A DNA stretch of 12,216 bases from JAAUQA01 sp036351435 (GTDB taxonomy: Bacteria > Pseudomonadota > Gammaproteobacteria > Competibacterales > Competibacteraceae): the NCBI GenBank assembly GCA_036351435.1, contig JAZBPA010000121.1:1-12216 (forward strand), given 5' to 3'. The notes under the pieces are model-generated. The model was given only the letters and a program-made list of their open reading frames with translations, was not told the origin of the DNA and did not search any database. Positions within the stretch are counted from its first letter, which is position 1. Each line of letters starts with the position of its first letter. The position numbers were made by a program, and so were the translations under genes. Shown piece by piece: positions 6,505 to 12,216 of the stretch.

Positions 6505-8672
6505 GCACTCGCCTGGGCTGGAGAAAAATCGTCCTCGTCTTGGTCGTCTTCCTCAGGAACCACACCCATGATCAGGAACAGCACACTGAACAGGGTGGCC
6601 GTCAGCACTCCGAGTATTCCGGTTGCCATCATCGCGCCCACGTAGCCGAACAAGGTGACGAAACCGGCGACGACAAACGGTCCTGCAGCGCCACCGAGTC
6701 GTTCGATGAATCGATACAAACCCAATACCGCGCCTTGGCCATGGGCTGCAATTTGTTTATGGCAGACCTGAGTGGCCAGCACCAACTGGGATGAAATGCT
6801 CATCGCCTGACCCACTCCTAACAAGACGACACCAAGCAACACTAGGGAGCTGTTGGGGAAAAATATCATCGGGATCATCCCGGTCCCCGCGATGACTCCG
6901 CCGCTACCGACCATGAAGCCATGAGCGTTGAGACGATCGGCAAAGCGAGCGCACAGGGACATCAACACCACGTTAGCTAGCCCATAGGTCATGACGATAC
7001 GACCGATCTCGGCTTGATTGGAGCCCAGGTGGGTCAACAACAAGGGCACTAGGAAAAACAGAAAACCACTGAGCAGCAATTTAGCTGGAACAGCGGCGAA
7101 TAACATCAATACCACAAAGCGAGGCTCGCTCAGAACGACTTTGAAATCGGCCCACTGGATGCCTGACCGTTGGGTTTGCGGCGAATGTCGTCGCGCGCCG
7201 GGCGTCATCAGACCATAGGCCAACCAAGCTGAACAGGCAGCCAGCGCGGCACCCACGAAGAAGGTCCAAGTGTAGCCGATGCGATCAGCAAGCATCCCGC
7301 CGATGGCGGGCCCGCAGATCGCCGCCACCATGATTCCACCGACAAAAACAGCGATTCCTTGAGCCCGATTATCAGCTTGGGTTTTTTCCACCACATAGCC
7401 TTGGCAGGCGGCGAACATGATGGCGTAGCCGATAGCGGCACAAACCCGCCAAGCGATTAGGTCATAAAAACCGGTCGCAATACCTGTTCCGACCAAACCG
7501 GCGCTAGCCAGCGCGGCCCCGCTCACGAACGCTTTCCGATAACCGATTCGCTCACACCACGGTCCGGCGAAAGGCATGGTCAAGGCGACCCCTAACATGA
7601 ACGCCGATAACGGCAAGCTGATTAACAAGTCCTGGGATATGCCGACGAACGGGGTAGTGAACTCACGGACGTAGAGCGGCAAAAAGGGGCGGGCAATTTC
7701 CTCGGCAAACATGAACAGAAAAGTGGCCGCCCGGATTCCCAATAACACGGATTGTCGGTAGACCTTTGGCGCACCGTCTTGGGCAAAGGTAAACCGGTGT
7801 TGCAGATGATCTAATACCCGGGTCTGTTGTGCTGCCGCTGCTGGCCGCATCAAGCTGGTATAGCCTTGATTCACCCGTTCTATCAGCGAATCCAACTGTC
7901 TTCCTAGATGACCGATTTGGGTACGTGTCCGCATGGCTAGGCGATGATTAAAATTACCTTTGGCGGCCTCGCTCATGACAAAATGCACGCGCCGCAACGG
8001 CTCGGAGAAATTCAACGTCACTACCAACAACAACAATTCGAAAGCGGCTAGTAATGCGACCACGAACACGATGCCGATATCGAACACGATGTCCCGCATC
8101 TGCTTCACCGCGAATCGCTGGTTAGCGCCGACGTGGAGAACCCCGACCAATTCATCGCCTTGTTCAATCGGCAGGGCAGTATTATGGAAGTTACCCAACA
8201 CACGGGCCTGGGTATTGTGTTCTGCCTGCTCCCGACCTAACAGCGCGGCAAGCGGTGCCAACGGGTCACTGTACTGGGGTATCGGTAATCCCGAGCGAAT
8301 TCCTTGCGCCTCTGCTGCTGCAGGGGCTAGAGATTGACGCTGATCGTCCGGCAGCGCCCATTGGTAGCGCACCGTGCCGTCAAGATCGGTGACGGCTAGA
8401 TAAGAAATATCCTCGTTAGTGGCCAGAATGGGAGCAAAAAACTCACTCATTCCCTCCAGTTTGTCGAATGGAATGCCGAAATCCAACGCCCGTTCAATTT
8501 TGCTGTTGACGAAGAGGCCAACCGTCAGCGCCTTCTTATCGAGTTCGGGTAAGAGTTCGCGTTCGAAAGCCCGCAGGGAGTAAGCGGATAGTCCGGCCAG
8601 CGGCAGGATGACTAGGACCGCGGTAATCAGCAATAAACCGGTAAGTGGTCTGTCAATACGCCTAGCCGTCAT
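6501..8672 (-). CDS. MFS transporter with N-terminal periplasmic sensor and HAMP segment
   Basis: This 723-residue inner-membrane protein is nearly twice a usual MFS carrier because of an N-terminal sensory module. TM1 is about 12-32, and a periplasmic domain spans about 33-195 with a Cache/PAS-like stretch YLAVTDLDGTVRYQ (91-104). TM2 is about 196-219. A HAMP-like segment (about 220-270: Pro225, then TQIGHLGRQLDSL at 251-263) continues into a linker. Residues about 308-703 are a 12-helix MFS domain of the drug/H+ antiporter style, with a motif-A variant GPWCERIGYRKAF at 370-382. The tail is acidic (707-715). Substrate is unknown. An obvious reading is a carrier gated by, or reporting to, a periplasmic signal. 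The ATG has a strong GAGGAG upstream. It follows the related two-TM sensor gene by 84 bases and overlaps the binding-protein gene by 4 bp. No frameshift is needed; the fusion is one continuous frame. Confidence 0.9.
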   Translation of the reverse strand: MTARRIDRPLTGLLLITAVLVILPLAGLSAYSLRAFERELLPELDKKALTVGLFVNSKIERALDFGIPFDKLEGMSEFFAPILATNEDISYLAVTDLDGTVRYQWALPDDQRQSLAPAAAEAQGIRSGLPIPQYSDPLAPLAALLGREQAEHNTQARVLGNFHNTALPIEQGDELVGVLHVGANQRFAVKQMRDIVFDIGIVFVVALLAAFELLLLVVTLNFSEPLRRVHFVMSEAAKGNFNHRLAMRTRTQIGHLGRQLDSLIERVNQGYTSLMRPAAAAQQTRVLDHLQHRFTFAQDGAPKVYRQSVLLGIRAATFLFMFAEEIARPFLPLYVREFTTPFVGISQDLLISLPLSAFMLGVALTMPFAGPWCERIGYRKAFVSGAALASAGLVGTGIATGFYDLIAWRVCAAIGYAIMFAACQGYVVEKTQADNRAQGIAVFVGGIMVAAICGPAIGGMLADRIGYTWTFFVGAALAACSAWLAYGLMTPGARRHSPQTQRSGIQWADFKVVLSEPRFVVLMLFAAVPAKLLLSGFLFFLVPLLLTHLGSNQAEIGRIVMTYGLANVVLMSLCARFADRLNAHGFMVGSGGVIAGTGMIPMIFFPNSSLVLLGVVLLGVGQAMSISSQLVLATQVCHKQIAAHGQGAVLGLYRFIERLGGAAGPFVVAGFVTLFGYVGAMMATGILGVLTATLFSVLFLIMGVVPEEDDQDEDDFSPAQASA

Positions 8673-8756
8673 GTTGTGCTGTTCTCCTCAGTGTGGCCAA
8701 TGTGGCTGGGAAACTTGCGGAAAACCGCTGCAGGAGTTTACTGTTTCTGGACTGCC

Positions 8757-9536
8757 CTAGCCACGCCCAAGGCGCTGTTCCAGAACAAGCACTTTTTGTG
8801 CAGCCGCCAGCTGATTCAGTGCTTCGAGGCTTTTCTTTTCCGTATCGACGTAGCACATTTCGAGTTCGGAATTATGCGCTGGCTGAAAATCGCCGGTGCC
8901 GGGGTTATTCAACAACTCGCTAATGGCCGCCTGCATCCGTAGCAAACTTCGGTTGATGCCGTGAAACAGCAACCATACCCAAATGATAGCGACCAGTGCG
9001 GTAATGCCCAATATCGCAACAGCGGTGTGGATCAATTCCAACAACGTGTGTTGCAGCGCGAGCGTGTAAAAGGAGTCATCATAGCGCAGCACGATACTAC
9101 CGACGCGATATCCGAAATTGTTGATCAATGCCATGCCTACGATGCCGACGTCGGGATCACCCACATAGCTATCCAAGGCTTCGTTGCCTTGTGAAGCAGC
9201 CAACCAATCGGGAGGAACGGTCTGTTCAGATGAGCCCAGTTCGCTGTGCTTGAATGCGAGATTATTTTGCTCGTCATACACCGCAATAGAGAGAATTTGG
9301 TCATCACGTTCAGCAGCTCGTTCGAGAACTGTCTGGATGTTGGACATGGCAGACAGTTCTAGCCCCAAATCTAAGCCGGTCTGAATCACCGTCCGCAAAT
9401 CCAACACGACAAAGGCGAAACGTGACTCCAGCAGACGGGAAAAAGTGCGTTCGAATTTGACATAGTTCAGCATCACCGTTAACGCAAGCGCACAGGCAAC
9501 AGCAGTGGTAATCGTGGCTGCTATTCTGAAGTTCAT
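8757..9536 (-). CDS. Two-TM periplasmic sensor protein without an output domain
   Basis: This 259-residue membrane protein has TM1 at about 7-24, a periplasmic domain of about 145 residues, TM2 at about 169-191, and a short cytoplasmic tail with HAMP-like beginnings (INRSLLRMQAAISELLN, 194-210) and a probable coiled coil (232-256). The periplasmic part includes LSIAVYDEQNNLAFKH (82-97), a Cache-like strand pair. It parallels the sensor of the next gene: VIQTGLDLGLEL (50-61) against KIERALDFGIPF there, then SIAVYDEQNNLAFK against YLAVTDLDGTVRYQ. There is no kinase, cyclase, phosphatase or methyl-accepting domain, so it probably acts by dimerising with another HAMP-type protein of the unit. As first gene of the unit it has ATG with GGA about 8 bases upstream. 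Sensor architecture is clear; specific function unknown. Confidence 0.8.
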   Translation of the reverse strand: MNFRIAATITTAVACALALTVMLNYVKFERTFSRLLESRFAFVVLDLRTVIQTGLDLGLELSAMSNIQTVLERAAERDDQILSIAVYDEQNNLAFKHSELGSSEQTVPPDWLAASQGNEALDSYVGDPDVGIVGMALINNFGYRVGSIVLRYDDSFYTLALQHTLLELIHTAVAILGITALVAIIWVWLLFHGINRSLLRMQAAISELLNNPGTGDFQPAHNSELEMCYVDTEKKSLEALNQLAAAQKVLVLEQRLGRG

Positions 9537-9577
9537 TTCTGGTTCCAGCTTTCCGACGTTAAGCGCATTCTCCCTGC

Positions 9578-9583
9578 ATTCTA
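9578..9583 (-). promoter_or_regulatory. Candidate -10 element of the six-gene signalling unit
   Basis: TAGAAT (5/6 to TATAAT) on the minus strand lies about 42 bases before the first start codon of the unit. No good -35 hexamer sits at 16-18 bases (GTAGAT at 17), so the promoter would need an activator or another sigma factor. Eye match only. Confidence 0.28.
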
Positions 9584-9637
9584 TCGGAAAGTTTTGCTAA
9601 ATCTACCGGATCACAAGATGGCAGGGGACTGTTGTAT

Positions 9638-9647
9638 GTTGCGCAAC
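9638..9647. promoter_or_regulatory. GTTGCGCAAC palindrome, possible regulator site
   Basis: A perfect 10-bp palindrome stands in the 183-bp gap between the divergent sensor and monooxygenase-fold genes. Relative to the TATAAT at 9670-9675 it falls at about -44 to -35 of the expected transcript start, where an activator replacing a poor -35 or a repressor would bind. The binding protein is not known. Confidence 0.35.
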
Positions 9648-9669
9648 GCGCCTACCTAGGTTGAGAGGC

Positions 9670-9675
9670 TATAAT
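9670..9675 (+). promoter_or_regulatory. Perfect TATAAT -10 element for the ABM/ClpS-like pair
   Basis: TATAAT matches the sigma-70 -10 consensus at all six positions and lies 44 bases before the ATG of the monooxygenase-fold gene. The -35 area (CGCGCC at 17-base spacing) is poor, which fits control through the palindrome just upstream. Confidence 0.5.
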
Positions 9676-9719
9676 GTTACGGACAACGTAGAGAAAAAGT
9701 GGAAGATTAGGGTCGCATC

Positions 9720-10019
9720 ATGTTTGCTGTAATATTCCAGGCCAAAACAACCGGCCAAGATGAAGACTACCAAAAAACAGTATTGAGAATGCGAGAACTC
9801 GCCTTGGCAAAATACGGTTGTCTGGATTTTATAGCCGTCACAGAAGGCAAGCAGGAGATCGCCATTTCATATTGGGAGAATGAAGCGGCTATCAATCGAT
9901 GGAGAAATGACCCGGAACACCATTTTGCGCAACAGCGTGGTAGAGAGAAATGGTATGAATCATACATCGTCCAAGTTGTAGAAATTAAACGTGAATATAA
10001 ATACAACAAATCCTATTAA
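9720..10019 (+). CDS. Antibiotic biosynthesis monooxygenase (ABM) fold protein
   Basis: This 99-residue cytoplasmic protein has the dimeric ferredoxin-like ABM fold. The pattern seen is MFAVIFQAK (1-9) as strand 1, a helix (17-31), CLDFIAVTEGKQEIAISYWENEAAINRW (34-61) and EHHFAQQRGREKWYESY (66-82), closing with a strand VQVVEIKREY (84-93). The YW..E.AI..W...EH..AQ..GR..WY core is typical of a widespread small subgroup. Family members include quinone monooxygenases and heme-degrading enzymes, but many have no known activity, so the substrate is not assigned. AGGG stands 7 bases before the ATG. It is followed after 17 bases by the ClpS-like gene, probably on one transcript. Its base composition is lower in GC than the signalling genes to the left. 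Confidence 0.9.
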   Translation: MFAVIFQAKTTGQDEDYQKTVLRMRELALAKYGCLDFIAVTEGKQEIAISYWENEAAINRWRNDPEHHFAQQRGREKWYESYIVQVVEIKREYKYNKSY

Positions 10020-10036
10020 GTAACTTGTAGTGAATA

Positions 10037-10396
10037 ATGCATACCTGCTTACTGCAAAAGGAAGATATAGAAAAGCTATTAAAAGTAGAGCTTGATTTTT
10101 CAGTAGAGCAACTGCTTGAATTAGAAGAAGCCAAGCAATATGCCGTCATTCTACATAATGATCCGATTAACGGTGTTGATTTCGTGGTGAGGGTGATTCG
10201 CGCAGTTTTTAAATACTCCACCTCGAAATCAATCTGGTTAATGTTAAAGGCACATTTTTCAGGAAAAAGCACACTCTGGATCGGAGCTAAACACAAAGCG
10301 AAGGAAAAACAATTGGCCATGATTAAACATGGACCTGATCCGCAAATGGTAAGCAAAGGGGCAAAACCGCTGACAGTAACGATTGAACCAGCATGA
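10037..10396 (+). CDS. Divergent ClpS-family protein
   Basis: This 119-residue protein is ClpS-like. Residues 35-119 align along the whole ClpS core: YAVILHNDPINGVDFVVRVIRAVF (35-58) against [24 protein letters not shown] in E. coli, then WLMLKAHFSGK (67-77) against QLMLAVHYQGK, and the final LTVTIEPA against LLCTLEKA. ClpS brings N-degron substrates to ClpAP. Of the residues that hold the substrate amino group, Asn41, Asp42 and His73 are kept, but the third acidic residue (E. coli Asp36) is Pro43. The gatekeeper Met40 is Val47, which could widen or shift the pocket. The N-terminal arm (1-34) is acidic and helical, unlike E. coli ClpS. No clpA is adjacent, unlike the usual clpS-clpA order, so this may be a second ClpS. 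The ribosome-binding site is weak. Coding bases 10021-10260 are only about 37% GC by hand count. Confidence 0.8.
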   Translation: MHTCLLQKEDIEKLLKVELDFSVEQLLELEEAKQYAVILHNDPINGVDFVVRVIRAVFKYSTSKSIWLMLKAHFSGKSTLWIGAKHKAKEKQLAMIKHGPDPQMVSKGAKPLTVTIEPA

Positions 10397-10419
10397 CTAA
10401 AAGGATCTATTTCGCGTGT

Positions 10420-11262
10420 TCAAGCTTCTGAGTGAAGACTAAGTTCCTGTCCCCAAGTGGTCCAATCCGCAGGACCTAGGCTGAATCTTGAACTGACATC
10501 TAAATAATCGTGGGTATGAACGACCACTCGATCTTCGTCAATGAGAACCACTCCATAGGCGGGTGGCTCATGGCTACCAGGGACTTCGTCCAGCGCCTTG
10601 AAGTCCAGACATATCTGGTGATTTGTAGCCCGCAGGGTACTGAAGCTCATTCCGCGCCATTGTCCGCTGATTGGCCGGTGAACATGACCGAAGAAGATAT
10701 GACGGACTTGGCCGTGTTCTGTCAACAACTCTCCCAATGCTTCTGCATCAGCCTGTGGTATACCCACAACATCCAGGGCCGGTAGACCCACTGGAAACGG
10801 CGGATGATGCATAAACAAATAGACCGGCCGGTCTGCGGCGGCATCAAGCTCGCGTTGTAGCCAATGCTGGCGTTGCGGGCAATATCGACCGGCATGGGTT
10901 CCGGCTTCAACGGTATCTAGGAACAGCAAACGCCCGATGGCGGTATTCAATCCTGATTGAATGAAACCAAGATCATCTACAGACGTGTTTGGAAACTCCC
11001 GCCGCAGTTCGGCACGATTATCGTGATTACCCACCACTAGGCGCAGTGGCATTTCCAATTCTGCCAAACAAGCACGCAGGTTCCGATAAGCATCCCGCTC
11101 ACCCCAATGCGTGAGATCGCCGGTGATGACACAAAGATCAGCATCCAGGTGGTTGCGGTTAAGATCGTCGATGCAGGCCGCTAGACGAGCACGCGGATTA
11201 AGACCATACAGGATTTGGCCGGAACCGACGAAATGGGTATCGGTGATATGGATCAGCTTCAT
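10420..11262 (-). CDS. GpdQ/CpdA-type metallophosphodiesterase
   Basis: This 280-residue soluble enzyme belongs to the class III cyclic-nucleotide or glycerophosphodiester phosphodiesterases, a two-metal calcineurin-like fold. All metal motifs are present: DTH (8-10), GD (48-49), GNHD (78-81), HH (152-153) and GHVH (192-195). The overall run, ITDTHF...LYG...GNHD...LLFLDT.EAGT..G...MHHPP.P.G...GHVH, recalls Enterobacter GpdQ as much as E. coli CpdA, so cAMP or glycerophosphodiesters are both possible substrates. The start at 11262 gives MKLIHITDTHF, the usual family N-terminus. An upstream in-frame ATG at 11289 would add nine unlikely residues and has its AGG too close. The gene is convergent with the ClpS-like gene, with 23 bases between stops. 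No functional link to the signalling unit is evident. Confidence 0.9.
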   Translation of the reverse strand: MKLIHITDTHFVGSGQILYGLNPRARLAACIDDLNRNHLDADLCVITGDLTHWGERDAYRNLRACLAELEMPLRLVVGNHDNRAELRREFPNTSVDDLGFIQSGLNTAIGRLLFLDTVEAGTHAGRYCPQRQHWLQRELDAAADRPVYLFMHHPPFPVGLPALDVVGIPQADAEALGELLTEHGQVRHIFFGHVHRPISGQWRGMSFSTLRATNHQICLDFKALDEVPGSHEPPAYGVVLIDEDRVVVHTHDYLDVSSRFSLGPADWTTWGQELSLHSEA

Positions 11263-11598
11263 TGATGTTGTCCGATGCGAAAAAGGCATCCCTGCCGAAA
11301 CCTGTCGAAATTTGAGAAAGAGTTCGATAGTAACCCGTGTTCAGCTCACTACTCATGGCGAGGTATGCTAGGTGTGGATTACGACAGAGAGGTGAAAGAT
11401 TGGTTAAGTAATGTCGGCAAGACTGGATGGGGTAGCAGTGAGTCAACTGGGCTATCGCCCGCTCGCGTATTGAAACTGGTTGCAATACCCCAAAGCTGTT
11501 GGGGAGTGTAATAACAACCAAAAAATTGCCGACCGATATTGTTGAAGATGTTGCTGGCACGGCCCACCAAACCGATGCCGTGCCAGCAACACGTTCAC
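11263..11598. other. Gene-free stretch with several hairpins
   Basis: No convincing coding frame was found here; the open frames resemble no family and lack good ribosome-binding sites. The stretch holds GGGC-TATC-GCCC (11449-11460), CCCCAA-AGCTG-TTGGGG (11488-11504), GTATTG/CAATAC (11467-11472 with 11483-11488), and the long inverted repeat listed separately. The part next to 11262 must contain the promoter and leader of the phosphodiesterase gene, but no strong -35/-10 pair was seen. A structured small RNA is possible and unproven. Confidence 0.4.
11549..11591 (-). terminator. 15-bp perfect inverted repeat after the repeat-protein gene
   Basis: Arms 11549-11563 and 11577-11591 are perfectly complementary over 15 bases, GC-rich near the loop, with a 13-base loop. 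The hairpin begins 8 bases past the stop of the minus-strand repeat-protein gene. The T run in that direction is only about 20 bases further on, so it is not a standard intrinsic terminator. It may instead protect the 3' end or act with Rho. Confidence 0.45.
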
Positions 11599-12216
11599 TT
11601 ACCGATAATCAATGATGACAAAGTTCTGGTGAGGTTCTGACCAACGTACAGTCACCTCATCGCCGGTTTCCGGAAAGTTTGCCAACGTGTACTGGCCGCT
11701 GGCGTCCCTCAGATAATCCTCACCCAAGTTGGTGACAGTGAAATTGGCGCGGGTGAATTCCTCCCCGTCAACGTACAGTCGCAAGGTATGCTCGCCGCTA
11801 CCGTAACTACTCCAGTTGACGGTAAAGCCGAACCCGTTGTCGACATCGCCGCAGATCTGGCGGGTGTCGCCCCGGTTGGTGCCGTAGGCCACTTCCCGGC
11901 GCGGCCGGTCATCGATTTGAATTTCTACGATGACGGCGTCGCAGACCCAGCCTCTCACCAAGCTAATACCGCTCTCGAATGAATCTTCCTGGGGACTTTC
12001 CAATTGGGCCAGCGCATCAGACTGCCCAGTCGCAGCGGGCGGTTGGAAGTTGTCAGGCGCAGATTGAGCCGAACTAGCGTCCATGATGACGAAGTTCTGA
12101 TGCGGTTCCGACCAGCGCACGATTGCGTCCTCTCCGGTTTCCGGGAAGTTCGCTAATGTGTACTGATTATCGGGCGCACCGCGCAGATAATCCTCGCCCA
12201 GCGTCGTGACAGTGAA
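11599..12216 (-). CDS. Repeat-domain protein, C-terminal part (5' end outside window)
   Basis: The last 205 residues of a larger protein are present; the frame is open to the window edge, so the GTG at 12120 is an internal Val codon and not a start. Order seen: a 46-residue unit (FTVT.LGEDYLR...QYTLANFPETG...VRWSEPHQNFVI.D), a low-complexity linker rich in Ser, Ala, Gln and Pro, then a domain of about 80 residues (ESGISLVRGWVCDA...YGTNRGDTRQICGD.DNGFGF...GEHTLRLYVDGEEF). A second copy of the 46-residue unit ends the protein. The two Cys of the central domain, in GWVCD and QICGD, may form a disulfide, suiting an exported protein. I recall such domains in gammaproteobacterial secreted proteins of unknown role, often repeated or attached to enzymes. 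What the missing N-terminal part does cannot be said. Confidence 0.8.
   Translation of the reverse strand, partial: FTVTTLGEDYLRGAPDNQYTLANFPETGEDAIVRWSEPHQNFVIMDASSAQSAPDNFQPPAATGQSDALAQLESPQEDSFESGISLVRGWVCDAVIVEIQIDDRPRREVAYGTNRGDTRQICGDVDNGFGFTVNWSSYGSGEHTLRLYVDGEEFTRANFTVTNLGEDYLRDASGQYTLANFPETGDEVTVRWSEPHQNFVIIDYR
11602..11742 (-). repeat. C-terminal copy of the FTVT...FVIxD unit
   Basis: This second copy encodes FTVTNLGEDYLRDASG and onward to NFVIIDYR, then the stop. It shares almost all conserved residues with the copy at 12079-12216, including QYTLANFPETG and VRWSEPHQNFVI, while many third codon positions differ. The duplication is therefore not very recent. Confidence 0.8.
12079..12216 (-). 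repeat. First visible copy of the FTVT...FVIxD unit
   Basis: This copy encodes FTVTTLGEDYLRGAPDN and onward to NFVIMD, and starts right at the window edge. It is followed by the linker and the cysteine-containing domain. It suggests that the full protein alternates this unit with that domain, with more copies upstream. Confidence 0.75.

Noticed and set aside
8673..8756. GCGG-AAAA-CCGC hairpin (8717-8728) between the sensor and MFS genes as a terminator
   Set aside because: The stem is only 4 bp and no T run follows on the minus strand. The strong ribosome-binding site and short gap favour read-through of one transcript.
11488..11504. CCCCAA/TTGGGG hairpin as an intrinsic terminator
   Set aside because: No T run follows it in either direction; the T run seen on the minus strand comes before the hairpin.
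11275..11511. Plus-strand frame of 78 codons in the gene-free stretch
   Set aside because: No ribosome-binding site, no similarity that I recognise, and it runs through hairpins; treated as chance.
11198..11560. Minus-strand frame of 120 codons upstream of the phosphodiesterase gene
   Set aside because: It overlaps the phosphodiesterase start region in another frame, has no ribosome-binding site or recognisable motif, and its composition is not protein-like.

Overview
The window looks like a piece of a gammaproteobacterial chromosome. GC is about 50-55% in most genes. The genes are tightly packed with 4-bp start/stop overlaps, and the right end carries a secreted-type repeat domain (GWxCD...YGxxRxDT...CGDxDNGFG) that I associate with large gammaproteobacteria such as Competibacter or Thiotrichales relatives. 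That taxonomic guess comes from memory of protein style, not from a search.

Left and centre (about 117-9536) form a signalling and transport locus built around an RsbU/RsbV/RsbW-type partner switch. A six-gene minus-strand unit reads, in transcription order: a two-TM periplasmic sensor (9536-8757), an MFS transporter with its own N-terminal periplasmic sensor and HAMP segment (8672-6501), an orphan PF04392-type substrate-binding protein (6504-5488), a GNAT-fold protein (5491-4733), a membrane-anchored HAMP-SpoIIE (PP2C) phosphatase (4693-2819), and a soluble anti-sigma-type kinase (2822-2385). Three of the five junctions are 4-bp overlaps. Facing it on the plus strand is the STAS anti-anti-sigma partner (2032-2367). 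Divergent from the STAS gene is an NCS2-type permease (1853-117) whose C-terminus is a degenerate RsbW/HATPase-like domain. The classical cycle is expected: the kinase phosphorylates the STAS serine and the SpoIIE phosphatase removes the phosphate in response to a periplasmic signal. The unusual part is that two transporters and a binding protein are physically or genetically tied to the switch. No sigma factor or other output target is visible here.

Centre-right (9720-10396) is a two-gene, AT-richer plus-strand pair: an antibiotic-biosynthesis-monooxygenase-fold protein and a divergent ClpS-family protein. A perfect TATAAT lies upstream, with a GTTGCGCAAC palindrome in the -35 area. On the minus strand follows a GpdQ/CpdA-type metallophosphodiesterase (11262-10420).

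Right end: a 336-bp gene-free stretch with several hairpins, including a 15-bp perfect inverted repeat that probably ends the next gene. That gene is the 3' part of a repeat protein running off the window (12216-11599, minus strand). The left edge (1-116) has no gene but carries a repeated GATACACAAA motif that looks like an operator cluster for something outside the window.
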